The notes beneath the pieces were generated by a model. That model was not told the origin of the DNA and ran no database searches. It was given only the letters and a program-made list of their open reading frames with translations. From Bolinopsis microptera (lineage: Eukaryota; Ctenophora; Tentaculata; Lobata; Bolinopsidae): a stretch of 64,000 nucleotides of DNA. How positions within the stretch are numbered: position 1 is the stretch's first letter; every line of letters starts with the position of its first letter. The DNA lies in contig NC_087078.1 of the NCBI RefSeq assembly GCF_026151205.1, positions 2,605,675 to 2,669,674 of the forward strand. The letters are read 5' to 3'. The translations under genes and the position numbers were made by a program. Shown one piece after another: positions 33,406-46,147 of the stretch.

Positions 33406-34060
33406 CTATTGAGAGAAAAGTGAAAAGTAAAAGACTTTCGAAATCCATTTAAAGATTTAATCAAGTAAATTTACTTATAACATTAATTGTTCAATATGTT
33501 TCAATAAATTATAATTTAAAAACCTTCCATACTGTGCATGTGGACAGTTCTTTGAAAATTTCGAAAATACAATTGATGATAAAATTCAAATACAAAGCGT
33601 GATTATTAAAAATTTGTAACAAAATTAAAAGTTTAAAAGGAGAGCTAAAAGTTTGATCTAAAAGTAAAGAATCTTGAAACAGCTATGGGGATTCAACCGA
33701 TTTTGTTATCTCAAATATAATGTACAATGTACATGGCATAAATTCGAAATTCGAAGCACCTCTTAGAGTCGACTCTAGTTACCACTCTTAGCTTTACTTT
33801 TAGCTCGTTTGCTTTGCAGGATTGTGCTCCTTCCCAAGTAAATACGACTCCTCAATCATATATAATAGGTGAACACTCAATTGAGTAAACAATTTTCACA
33901 CAATAATTTTAAGGAAATGCTTTGGAATATAAATTTTGAAAATACAAGACAATTAACTACATTAAACTACATTAAAGGTGAATTGGATTTTATGAATTGT
34001 TTAAAAATAACAAAACACATATTACTTAAAAAATAAACAGTTACATTTCTAATCTAGAGT
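33406..34060. other. Intergenic, 3' of MAEL-A
   Basis: AT-rich sequence between the foldback element and the MAEL-A stop codon; it should include the MAEL-A 3' UTR. No other feature seen. Confidence 0.4.
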
Positions 34061-37000
34061 CTAATCATGGCTGTATCTTTTTTGGTCGGACACAGATAAA
34101 GTTTCAGTTCTTGAGACCATGGTTGGTACTTGTGCTGCGGCAAACATCAGCCTCCCTCTACCGTAACTACCCTGTTTAGCAGACAGAGTTGGTGGATTCA
34201 CACCAGGTTCTAGAGCAGCACAACTAGGATGAGCGGGGTGTCCTGGTGGTGGGGAGGGGGAGGAAGATTTGTAGCGAGCTCGTCCTCTTCCGCTCAAACC
34301 TTGCCTGCCTGGAAAGTGCGATCAATGTAAGTGCTGATACATTGAGGTATTAAGTAATTGATTATTATTTCCAAGGTTTGTGATAATAATAGTAGACAGA
34401 ATTCGATCAGATGATTCATGATCGACAACTTTATTTGTAACACTGATTAAATTAACACAACTGCATCAGTCATTAGTCAATGTAAAATATTTATTTAACT
34501 ATCTATGTTATATTTTAAACTTGACAAAATCCCCCAGGCACCAGACAAAAAAACACTGAAAACCGACCAAAAACCGACCCTATGGCGTGGCCAATTTCAG
34601 CTCGCAAATGGAGTTGAAACCTCGACATTTTTAGCAGGGTTGTAAAAAAAGGATAGGAATAGGATATATAGCATTCTTAGAATTTTGATTAAGGCTTTAG
34701 ATTTTTTATAATTAACGTCGGCGTGAGGTAAAATAAACGTTAGAATAATGGCGTCATTTCATCGACGGTTACCTGCATCGTTGCTTAGCAACATCAAGAG
34801 ATTGCACATGCGAGAGCAAAAACAGATTAGCAACGCGCGTTGCCATGCTTTATACGTGATACGTGATACGTCTTAACTAGCTCACATTTATGCTCACGAT
34901 ATCACTATTTATAACTTTGGTTGTGATTGATATTTTGCGATGCGGATGCTCTAACCACTAGGGCTAGGTGGCCTAGTGGTTAGAGCATCCGCCTTCTGCG
35001 CAGAAGGTTCAGGGTTCGAATCCCAGTGTCACCTAGTCTAGGGAGTAGCTAAGGATCCATTGGATCTATGTGATCTCCTCGGTCGACTCAGCCGAATGAT
35101 AGGAAACTTAATTGAGGGTTAAATGAGGAGGGCCAGGGGTACCTGTTAAAAGTTCATGAAACTTCCTAGGATACCCCTTCAGTGCATACTGTAAACATAG
35201 TACTATTAAATATTAACTATATTATTATTAAATGTATTGTTTAGGGAATCTGGATACTTACAACTTTGTCGTCATTGTCAAATAAAATCCATACTTTCTA
35301 TATTACAGAGCTTAGAGCTAGATGATTAGAGATTAGATAGATTTAAACATAGTCATTAATTTTAAATTTCCTCGAACAAAGCTTTCGACTAGCGGGTTTC
35401 TAGTAGATATAATAATGCTAATATTTCTACACTTACCAAGCGAAACCTCCACAGCGCTTGCCCCGTTCTGCTGGTACACAGGATCATAACTCAGCGAACT
35501 CTTCGTCAGGGTTTTATCGTCTACTTTCTTCAGACTTGTTTTGGGACGTCTTGGTCGTTCTGGTGGGATGCCATCATTTACAAGGCCATCTGTGTTACTA
35601 CTAGCGGAGGAATTTCCACTGTCACAGGTCGGTGATGATCGTTCATTGTTGTTGGAGCATTTGTTCTGAGATGAAGAATAGGTTTCCTGTGGTCGTCTTG
35701 GCTTGTTCACTTCAGGCTCCTCTCGGAAGTCTTGATATCTGGGCTCAGGTTCAGGTGATCTGCTACTTGGTGCTGGTGTATTCGCTGGTGCTAGAGGTCG
35801 TCCTGCTCGTTTCTTTGAGCCAACAGGTGCGGGATCATAGTAGTGTTTTCCCTCTTCAAGTATCACTTCCGGTAAAAAATCATTCAGCAAAGGCATCAGG
35901 AGGTAAAAATATTTCTTGGCATTCTTCTTGGTACAGCTGCGTTTTTCACACGCTTCATCAGTGTTGTGGTATTTACAGCGGAATTCAGGATCAGTGTCGC
36001 GAAATGTCGTACTAAATTTATCAGTAAGAGATGCTTCACTAAACTTGTTCCCACATTGACCCTGCAATTAACTGTGTGAAATTTTCTTATACAATATCAT
36101 AGCGTTTAAGAAAGATCACAAATGCATTTTCAATTTGCAATGAAGCTAGACAAGAAACAAAAAGCGGTTGGCCAATAACTATCATCGATAAAAGATAAAA
36201 ACAATTGAGATTGCTGCACAGATTTTCGCAGCTGATTCCATCAATCAGCTGATGAATATAATCAATCTACGTGCTATGAATGTCTTATCAATCACTTGCA
36301 TTTAATATTATTACTTACTCGACCAAGTTCGTCAATCAGGTAATTGATTATGATAATCACAAACTGCTCCAAAGTTATCACCTTAAACATTTTGTTTTAC
36401 TATATTTCATCAGAAATCCAAAATAAAAAGATGCAACTTGAGAGCATTAAAAATGTTATACTTTTTCACATCACAATTAACATTGTTTCAAAATTATTCT
36501 TTAGTTTGGGATTTAGATCCACTGCATAACTTAAATCTCAGTAAGACTCATATTTACTCCAGTAAAATCTAGTGGTTGAAAGGCCTTGATTGACCGTACC
36601 TGTATTTTAGGAAGGTTATATCTTCTTTTCAACCAATACCAGGACCCTAGTACCCTAGAAACGTCCTCCTTTCTGCACAATAACAACATGTCTTTCGGCT
36701 TTGTTATCAACTCTGTTATCTAATTATAGAAATATATTAAGAGTATTTTCATTGTGGTACTCTGCCATTAAGATTCCTGAAATCCTAAACTTCATCCATA
36801 AACATTAAATTCGTATTTGATTCTAATCTCAATCAGAAAGTGTATCAATTAAACAGGACATTTCACATTACCTCTGAACAAAACTCTTCCAGATCAATTG
36901 CGAGGTTCTGTGTCGTGTCAATGTCAATTCCGTGTTCTCTTTCACAGTTTACTTTCAAATCATTTCTATAACCATCTCGTAAGTGGCTGGAAAGAAAGTG

Positions 37001-40000
37001 TGTTAATTTATAACTATCAAAATTATGAAAAAATGTGATACATTATCAAATTTCCAGTGAAATGAATAGTTAAGGTGTTGTTACTAAAAATTACAATTCA
37101 GGAAAAATTTGTTCACCAATTGCATTTAAATTAGTCATACTTTTTGTTTAGAGGATCAATGCGTAGAAGTTCATTGTAAATTGATGTATGATCAAGTCCA
37201 TTTCTTATGGTCCCCTGGACTAGTGAAAACTCGGCTGGAACAGTGAAGCCATCCATATATTCTACATGGGCACTGAAGTCGATTATACCCAATGGTCTAT
37301 CGATGATAGAATCAACTGACAAGATTGATTCTTTAAATGACTGAGAGCCTTTACTTATCTTAGCCCACTTTTTATCATTCCATTTGTTACCCCTGAAAAA
37401 GTCACATATCACTATAAATAATTATTCAGAGTTCAGATCAATACTTAGTAACACAATGGGGTACTCCTGGCCTAGGTGAATATTATCACAGTGCACTATA
37501 CTAAGAATATTTTAAGAATACAAATTACTTACTACTCTAGTAGCAGGGAATAGTTGAGTGTGCACTTCGATGTGTACTATTTCTGACAACACAGGGTTGT
37601 TTGTTAGGTCATTCTAAACCAAAATCGCTTAGGTGGACAATTTGTTTCGCTAGAGACAACCCTACAGGGCAAATTTTCTAAATGACCCTCAGTCGCGTAT
37701 ACGGGATTTCCGTATTTCGGCTCCTGAAGGTCATAGAGACTTAATTTTTAGCTTAAAATCACCGCAATGGCCACATTTATATACAACTTACTAATCAATA
37801 TATGGTCTAAAATTGTTTGTTTCCGAGAAATCTGCAAAAAACTAATTTTAAGTTCAGGCGTAGGCACAAATTTCATCAAATTTGTATCTCCGCTTCTGAA
37901 GGTCTTAGAGACTCAAACTTTAGCTTAAAATGACCGCAATGCACATGTTTATATTGACACAATAAAGGTCATAAAGGCCCAAAATGCTTACTTTTGGAAA
38001 AAATCCAGAAAAACTGATTTTCACTGGGGAAGTGAAAAAAATCTACTCTAGAAGCTAATTGAAATCGAGTATGCAGTTTGGTGTCTACAACTTTTCTAGA
38101 AACCAGGTCCTTTGTAAGGTCATTCTGGATCAGAATTGATAAGGTACGCAATTTCTATCAGTAGTTCCAACCCTAGGGGGGAAATTTCTGAATTACCCTC
38201 AGGCACAAATATATGACTTTTGTATCTCGGCTTCTGAACGTTGTAGGGGCCTCTCTTTTAGGGGCCTCTCTTTTAGCTCAAACTAACTGCAAAGGCCACA
38301 TTTACATACAAGCTATAAAGCAACATAGGGTTTATAGTGCTTAGTTTTGGAGATATTCATTAAAAACTGTTTTAACTTTCGTACATCCTAAAATAGTAAC
38401 ATCAAACATGTACTTAATTTTGGTATCCCGGGCTAAAAAAGTCTTACAGGCACTTTACTTGCAGCACAGCAAAAGTTCAGCATGAACACATTCAGATAAT
38501 ATTTATGAAGCAACACAATTCAGTTTCAGAAGCTCCTTCCAGCTATCTTGTGTTATCCCCAAATGTATACGTCTAACCATCTCTCTGGTTACTTCGAACT
38601 ACTTCAATCCCCAAATTTATACATGAACATCTAACTATCTCGTACTACCACAAGTTGGGCTCTCTCCAGTACTGTTTGACTATTATGGCTAATCAACTTC
38701 AATCCCACCTCATGAAGTAGAATCTACTTTTAGCTACCTTTAATTCTGCTACCACCAACACGTTATAATTGTAGCTCTTTCTAGCTCTTTCTAGCCCGAA
38801 GTAGCTAGAAGAAGCTAAAATTTGTGGGTACTGTTTGCTAGTGTTAGCTGGATCATAGAGCAGAAAGTAGTCTGAGGTTGCTGGAATTAGTGCTAGAATT
38901 TGAAGGTGCTGGTGATAGCTGAACAGAGTAGGAGTAAGTCTGAGGTTGCTGAATAGGGCTAGAATTTGCAGGTGCTAATGGTAGCATAACAAAAATTATT
39001 GGATGTTGGTGGAAGCTAGATAGAGCAGGAAGTAGCATTCAGAGATTGCTACAAAGAGCTAGAGTGGAGATAGCTGAATTGAAGGAAACTAGAAGTAGAT
39101 TCTACTCCATGAGGTTGGATTGGAGTTGATTAGCTATAATAGCCAAAAAGTACTGGAGAGAGCCCAACTTATGTTAAGACCGCGACCGGGATCTGGGCTT
39201 AATCCCGATCCTTAATTCCGGTCTTAATCCCGGTCCTGGCACTTTTTCCCAGTCGATTTTTTGGCAATCTCTGAATGCTACTTCCTGCTCTATCTAGCTT
39301 CCACCAACATCCAATAATTTTTGTTATGCTACCATTAGCACCTGCAAATTCTAGCCCTATTCAGCAACCTCAGACTTACTCCTACTCTGTTCAGCTATCA
39401 CCAGCACCTTCAAATTCTAGCACTAATTCCAGCAACCTCAGACTACTTTCTGCTCTATGATCCAGCTAACACTAGCAAACAGTACCCACAAATTTTAGCT
39501 TCTTCTAGCTACTTCGGGCTAGAAAGAGCTAGAAAGAGCTACAATTATAACGTGTTGGTGGTAGCAGAATTAAAGGTAGCTAAAAGTAGATTCTACTTCA
39601 TGAGGTGGGATTGAAGACTGAAGTTGATTAGCCATAATAGTCAAACAGTACTGGAGAGAGCCCAACTTGTGGTAGTACGAGATAGTTAGATGTTCATGTA
39701 TAAATTTGGGGATTGAAGTAGTTCGAAGTAACCAGAGAGATGGTTAGACGTATACATTTGGGGATAACACAAGATAGCTGGAAGGAGCTTCTGAAACTGA
39801 ATTGTGTTGCTTCATAAATATTATCTGAATGTGTTCATGCTGAACTTTTGCTGTGCTGCAAGTAAAGTGCCTGTAAGACTTTTTTAGCCCGGGATACCAA
39901 AATTAAGTACATGTTTGATGTTACTATTTTAGGATGCACGAAAGTTATAACAGTTTTTAATGAATATCTCCAAAACTAAGCACTATAAACCCTATGTTGC

Positions 40001-41489
40001 TTTATAGCTTGTATGTAAATGTGGCCTTTGCAGTTAGTTTGAGCTAAAAGAGAGGCCCCTAAAAGAGAGGCCCCTACAACGTTCAGATGCCGAGATACAA
40101 AAGTCATATATTTGTGCCTGAGGGTAATTTAGAAATTTCCCCCCTAGGGTTGGAACTACTGATAGAAATTGCGTACCTTATCAATTCTGATCCAGAATGA
40201 CCTTACAAAGGACCTGGTTTCAAGAAAAGTTGTAGACACCAAACTGCATACTCGATTTCAATTAGCTTCTAGAGTAGATTTTTTTCACTTCCCCAGTTAA
40301 AATCAGTTTTTCTGGATTTTTTCCAAAAGTAAGCATTTTGGGCCTTTATGACCTTTATTGTGTCAATATAAACATGTGCATTGCGGTCATTTTAAGCCAA
40401 AGTTTGAGTCTCTAAGACCTTCAGAAGCGGAGATACAAATTTGATGAAATTTGTGCCTACGCCTGAACTTAAAATTAGTTTTTTGCAGATATCTCGGAAA
40501 CAAACAATTTTAGACCATATATTGATTAGTAAGTTGTATATAAATGTGGCCATTGCGGTGATTTTAAGCTAAAAATTAAGTCTCTCCGACCTTCAGGAGC
40601 CGAAATACGGAAATCCCGTATACGCGACTGAGGGTAATTTAGAAAATTTGCCCTGTAGGGTTGTCTCTAGCGAAACGAATTGTCCACCTAAACGATTTTG
40701 GTTTAGAATGACCTAACAAACAACCCTGTGTTGTCAGAAATAGTACACATCGAAGTGCACACTCAACTACACCCTGCTACTAGAGTATACTGTGTATTTG
40801 AAACAATCATTTTGGCTAGGAATCGAGAGCTAGAGGTTAGTTTTCTTTGAGAAAAACAAAATTTGTATTTACCACAAAACAAACAATACATATTATGTTA
40901 TAAATTCATACATCATAGATAAATTCAAATTTGAATTTCACCCATATATATATACTGCCCGCAGCGCGCACAGCCACACATTGTTGAGAAATCCTTATGT
41001 GCGGCTGTAAGTGCCGCGTGCAGGGTCTATTCAATTGTTATCTTACAATTGCACATTTATTAATTACTAGAGCCAAAATTTCAGAAGCAGAATAATTTGA
41101 AGGGAAATTTCCGTAAACAGTTTTATATAATCTTTGATGTCAACAAATCAAGTGGTGGACTACATGGAAATTTTGGTTCATATTCATATTAACGAAACTT
41201 ACAAGGACATATCAGTCATAACCGCTGCCTCAGTGTCCATACGTTGGCACGATGTCTCATGTCTTTGAGTGATCCTAGAAGGAGTTTGACCCTTTGCAAT
41301 AGCCTTCCAGTGCTCCTTGATTTCATCAGGCTCATTGAGCCAATCAGGATTGGCGAGCTTGACAAGTTCAGGGATGCTCAAGTTTTTCCCATTATTTGCT
41401 CCATACTTTTTTCTATGGTGTATTGCGTATTCAACATAAGCGGCTCGTTTTTTCTTTCCCATACCCCTAAGTGGGATACCCATTATCAT
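34061..41489 (-). CDS. MAEL: MAEL-A: Maelstrom-like protein (HMG box + MAEL domain)
   Basis: Seven exons: 41489-41203, 37392-37141, 36986-36872, 36719-36600, 36381-36319, 36061-35437, 34308-34061. All phases match, giving about 569 aa. Exon 1 is an HMG-box relative (KKKRAAYVEYAIHHRKKYG, PDWLNEPDEIKEHWKAIAKG) ending HETSCQRMDTEA. The MAEL domain follows: LGIIDFSAHVEYMDGFTVPAE, CEREHGID, RVLGSWYWL, ITLEQFVII, and RCKYH...SCTKK, with the Glu/Cys/His/Cys positions seen in MAEL-B. The tail is Pro/Ser-rich and ends with an RG-rich exon (SGRGRARY). The family acts in piRNA-guided transposon silencing and germ-line RNA metabolism; that role is inferred. Length is near that of other animal Maelstrom proteins plus a disordered tail. 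Intron 1 carries a 3.25-kb palindrome and intron 6 carries a SINE. Confidence 0.8.
34965..35206 (+). mobile_element. tRNA-derived SINE, copy 1
   Basis: The head matches Pol III internal promoters: an A-box-like tggcctagtggttagagc and a B box ggttcgaatcc. A unique body follows (tctagggagtagctaaggat ... cagtgcatactgtaaac). About 95% like the copy at 46148-46383. It lies in the last intron of MAEL-A, inserted on the plus strand, opposite the gene. A 21-bp inverted piece of the head (34942-34962) sits immediately upstream, head to head. Confidence 0.85.
37533..40787. mobile_element. 3.25-kb palindromic (long inverted repeat) element in MAEL-A intron 1
   Basis: Arms of about 1.5 kb (37533 to about 39046, and about 39267 to 40787) are nearly identical inverse copies around a ~220-bp spacer. 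The ends read TACTCTAGTAGCAGGG, and a 3-bp flank TAC on both sides may be the target duplication. The spacer holds a third, partial copy of an arm segment and a gatcccggtcttaatcc-type internal repeat. No transposase is found. Identical short open frames in each arm (38853-39038 and 39275-39460) are mirror images, not genes. Confidence 0.85.
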
Positions 41490-41873
41490 TCGATTTACTT
41501 AACAAAATCTTCAAGATTAATACAACTACTACTACTACAGTATGTATTAAGTAAAAAAAGTCAAATTTAATCAATAATAATACATAAACATCATAACCAC
41601 ATTTAAAAACATTCTTCCTGATTCCCATATTATCAATAGCAATAAATTTAAGTTCTAAAACACCACTCAGAACTCATTTTAAGCAGAGATTTTCAGATCT
41701 TCGCTCCCCAACAAAGAGAGCTAGACCGATGACTGGGTATGTGGTAGTATCTTTCGGAGGGGCACTGCCCAATAGGCCTTATCATATGGTAGGTGCTGGT
41801 CATGGTCCTGGACTATCTCGGATGGTATTGTCAAGAACATAATATTGTGATTGGGTAATTTAATGATATAATT
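41490..41873. other. 5' flank of MAEL-A
   Basis: AT-rich sequence between the MAEL-A start and the mariner-like element. Presumed promoter; no clear motif. Confidence 0.35.
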
Positions 41874-42889
41874 CAGGGTGGGCCAAAAGTCAGTACCCAT
41901 ACGTTGGCCTTAATAGCTCAGTCACTGAGTGCCCAATTGAAATAATTCTTTCTGGTATGACTTACTACCACCACTGGTTCGAGGAATTTGTCAAACCGAA
42001 AAATATTCGTGTTCATTTTTTTCAAATGAAGGTTCATTTTCGCATTTAGTTGATAGTTTGGACAGTCGGATCAAGCCAAATTTTATTGAATGGTGTTTGG
42101 CCATTTAAATTACCTTTGTCCTGAAAACATGAGAGTTCTAGCTTCTCAGATGACCGAGATATGACGCATAACGAGTTTGTTCATTACGTGTGATCAGGTG
42201 ATTGGGTCGAGGCTAGATCTGCATAATGGGAGTCGTGCAGAGAGCCCAATTACGGTGTCGTAATTGGGTAATCATTGAGTACTCAATCAATTTTGCTAAC
42301 GAGATAAACAAATTGCATGATAACTTCGTCATTTTAGATCCGTTTCGAACCATTTTTTCATATTATATTCCGAATTAAATGACCTTTTGATTTAAATGAT
42401 CCTTTTGATATTGAGATATTGGTATCTCAGATCACGTGTACACCGTTCCTTTTTGTTATGACACAGTAATTTATTGACACTCACAGCTATAATTTTAATC
42501 ATTGAATCAGTATTTTTATTTATTAACTTATTACACATTTGTGCTCTGCTTTAGCATCACTTGACTATTTAAAAAAATTGTTTGTTCAGGCCATGACCTT
42601 ATAGTCAGCCAATTGGCCATTGCTATATTATGTGTATATTGTTTGAATATTCTTTTCTAAAAAAAAAAAAAAAATTAAATGACCTATTGTAATATGTTCA
42701 AAAACACCAGTATAAGCAATTCAATGTTGATTGGGTGTGGCCCCCAAAAATGGAATTTTAGAATTTTTAGTGACGGAATCCTCGAACAAGTAGGTACAGT
42801 ATACTATCTGCAAAGCAACAACTCTCAAATATAAAACACGGCGTTGGTATAAGACCCAACTTATGGGCACTGACTTTTGGCCCACCCTG
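41874..42889. mobile_element. mariner/Tc1-like non-autonomous element
   Basis: Inverted termini read CAGGGTGGGCCAAAAGTCAG (41874 on) and its inverse (42864-42889). The right end is followed by TA. This terminus type is common in Tc1/mariner elements. The 1.0-kb interior has no intact transposase. A rearranged relative lies at about 49560-49880. Confidence 0.65.
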
Positions 42890-44291
42890 TACATTGTAAC
42901 ATAATATATACAGGATGTTCTCTGTATATCCGGTAATTGGTTCGTATCCTTTGTTAAAGACCAAATTAACCAACTTACAGTATGGTAGATGGTAATCTAC
43001 ACCTTTGACGTTAACAGGGGGCCATCACGCGTCCATGCGAGAATTAACTTCATTGAATGTAGGTGCAGCATCTTTAAAACAAATCTTAATACAACAAAAC
43101 AAAAATGTGCAAAACAGAACAAAAAACACGCTACCTTTCGACTGTTTTTTAAACTAATGATGCACTAGTAGTCTCACACAAGATTTTTTAAATGCACCAC
43201 TTCCCTTAAAAATTTGTATTCCTTATTGAGCTAAGATTTTGACATGCACGTATCACAAAACAATAAATTTATGTAAAAATGTTAAATGGGATACAGGATA
43301 GATCAATTTACGTTAATCAATAGTAATTACTAAAAATATATGTCCATAGAAAACGCCGTAATTGACGAATCTTCTTTCGATCCTTGCAATATAAAGAATA
43401 ATGACTGTCCGAAATATTTAAAAAATTGTTGGAAATTGTATTTGACGACGAAAAAATGCACGGGGATCAAAATACTTAACTTTTGAAGGAAATAAATCGT
43501 TTATCACATTTAAATTTACACACTTTGCAAACCCATTTCGCGCGAAAAGCGCGCGGCAGCCTTCGCGTGCACAATTAATCAATACAATGTGTAGCATCCT
43601 TTAAACAAATTAGCGCTTGATTTTAACAAACTACATTTAACAACACTTCATAATCTTTGCGCGCTGTACTCGGCACTCTTTTTATGTCACAATCTTTACG
43701 TAAAATATAAAAATGCAGACCGTTGACCAGTAAATAAAACTGGGTAACGTGCAAATTGTAAAAGTGTTTATAGAATGTAAAAGGAAAATGCCATATACCA
43801 TTCACGCACATCATCAGACTCGTTATGTGCTAAAGGATGATAGTGATCAACTACAAACTAATCAGTGTAATAATAAGCGCCATGAATCGATGTTGATTGA
43901 CGATGTCAACGCAGAGCAACGATCGCATTCGATGCGGCGAAGTCCTCCAAGGATTGACGTGGCACCACTTTTTTGTGTACGTTTTGTATTAACAGAACGG
44001 TAAAAATTTAATCGCATCCGTGAATGCTGGTCAGTGGTCACACGCGCACTAATTTCCCATGCACCATGAGCGATTAGATGAACATATTTTTCTAGCTGCT
44101 AGTGCAATGGAAGTCGTAATTCACTTAGCTCAAATAAAGATTCGGGGGTGTGACAGGCTGAGCGCCGCCCAGTAAACATTATCGTAACTAAATTTTGTAA
44201 CTGATCTTGATCTTGCAAAATTGTAAATATACTTTATTAAGCTACTTATTAGTTACGGGCTGAAAAATTGACATGATCGCTAATACATAAT
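42890..44291. other. Intergenic, no gene recognised
   Basis: AT-rich with scattered CG-rich words (gcgcgaaaagcgcgcgg near 43540). An 84-codon plus-strand frame at 43749-44003 has no recognisable family and no conserved context, so it is not called. Confidence 0.4.
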
Positions 44292-44394
44292 TTGTCATAC
44301 GTTGTATAACCCGCCGCGCACGAGTGCGCGGTTACCCCTGTTGCCTGTATCGTCACCATAGTGAAACGACCGTGGGGGTCGCAACGTGATACAA
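44292..44394. mobile_element. Dispersed MITE-like repeat with CCGCGCACGAGTGCGCGG hairpin, copy 1
   Basis: It matches 62451-62545 over about 95 bp: tgtcatacgttgtat, the perfect palindrome ccgcgcac-ga-gtgcgcgg, gaaacgaccgtggg and aacgtgatacaa. The second copy also keeps an inverted left end. Confidence 0.65.
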
Positions 44395-44904
44395 TACATA
44401 ATAATGTTTTAAACATAAAAAGTCGCGGTGGAATGACAGGTTGTCAATTTGTTACATGTTAATGGCTTGACCCGGTGCGCGCGAATTCAAAGCTTCCTGC
44501 TAATATTTCGAGGACAAATAAAAATGCAGCGCTTGCTACTTCGAAGAAATTTGGACGATAATTTTATCATTAATCAAAATGCAAAATTACAAGCTGAGCG
44601 CCGTTTAATAATTAAATATAACTTTTGTTATATGTTATACAAATTACAATATTATAAAAGTTAATTTTTGGAAAATATTACAAAAAATCACACAAAAGAG
44701 ACTACTTGGGTTTTATATTTAGCTTATCAGTTTTAGATTTTATTTGCATCACTAATGTGCAAAAATCTTGGGAAAAAATTATTTATATTCTATGCGACTT
44801 TGGGTAGCAAATTTGAAATTTATAAGAATCGGAGAGGAACAAATTTTGCGACACATTTTGATGCTTGACGCTAATTACATAAACTGTACACAATATTGAA
44901 TATG

Positions 44905-45414
44905 ATATATACGACACCTGCTGCTGGTGCACCTACTGCTTTTTCAGCAAAGGGCTCAAGCCTATTGAGGACGAAAGTCACGTATTGATTGATTGTTTGC
45001 TCTACTCCTCAGTTAGGGAAAAATTCAATTTCCATCCCCTAAACATTACTGACCTAGTCGGTTTGCTCTCCAACAAAACTCTAGATCCTACCACACTCAC
45101 TGCCACAGCAAGAGCAATCCATTCAATTCTCTCTGTGAACGAAAATTATACAGCCTATTATAAGAGCCCAGATTTCCACTCAAATACTGGCAAGTGCATA
45201 ATGCTATAGGACCTTAAAATAAGATTGAACCATACAAACTCGATTTATCTATTTTTCTAAAACTAGCATTATATAACATTTCTAAATTATCCCTACACAC
45301 TTGTAAATAATTAGAATTGTGTAACTTAAATTATTTCAGAATTACAACTATTGTGTACTCAATAAAGTAATTATCACTTTTGTATCCTTGTATCCTTGTA
45401 TCCTTGTATCCTAC
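44905..45414 (+). mobile_element. 3' end of a CR1/L2-like LINE (truncated)
   Basis: The plus-strand frame to 45209 reads YDTCCWCTYCFF...GLKPIEDESHVLIDCLL. This matches the C-terminal Cys/His region that follows reverse transcriptase in many non-LTR elements (CxxC, then H and C). It stops at 45209 and is followed by a 3' UTR with aataaag near 45360 and a tail of four 9-bp-spaced tgtatcctt units (45381-45413), like the short tandem tails of CR1-clade LINEs. The 5' part, including the catalytic RT, is absent. Confidence 0.65.
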
Positions 45415-46147
45415 GACATGGAATTTTATAATCATTTATTTCTGGGCTCTGGAGTGACCCTGGACACTATTCAGTGACTTAATTTTGTTTTACTTAATTT
45501 GATAGATTTTAATGTTTTAGTTGGAGAGATTGTGATGTTTAGTTGGAGAGATTGTAATGTTCATACCACATACATTAAATTACGTATGGTTTCAGCATTT
45601 TTAATTATCACCAGAGAATATAATTAAACTCATTACAGTTACAGGGGGTACAGAGTTACCAGAACTCTTCCACCCACGGCAATAAGTGATTTGGACGTTA
45701 AACTGATCAACACTCCTATAAACTATAAACCCTATAAAAGGTTATGGAGTGCTTGTTGGATGGGGTATAAACTGCTTTTTCTTGTGATGTAAATTTGTGG
45801 ATTCTATATATTATTACAAAGGGTTTAATTTTTATTGGGTCATTGATATATTATGTTTATATTGTTTGAATTTCTCCCAATTATTAAGATATTTTTATGA
45901 AAAAAATTAAACTTATTACGATAAATGTATGTAACAACAATTAAAAATTTATCATTAAAGAAAAATGTTCACTACGAATTTACCTATTACATTTGTCGAG
46001 GGTATCCAGTGTGTAGTGAAAGTAAATTAACCTAAATGTCAGTTCTGGTAGCATTCATTTCGTCATAGCCTCATCAATTGTCTTGCCGAGTTAGTACGTG
46101 ATAATCCCCGCCACAACCAACAACTACTATTATTTATAAGTCAGAAC
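45415..46147. other. Intergenic, no gene recognised
   Basis: AT-rich with a short direct repeat (ttagttggagagattgtRatgtt, twice near 45518-45558). Nothing else seen. Confidence 0.4.

Noticed and set aside
38853-39460. Two identical 61-codon frames
   Set aside because: Mirror images in the arms of the palindrome; no family resemblance.
43749-44003. 84-codon plus-strand frame
   Set aside because: No family resemblance or splice context in a repeat-rich region.
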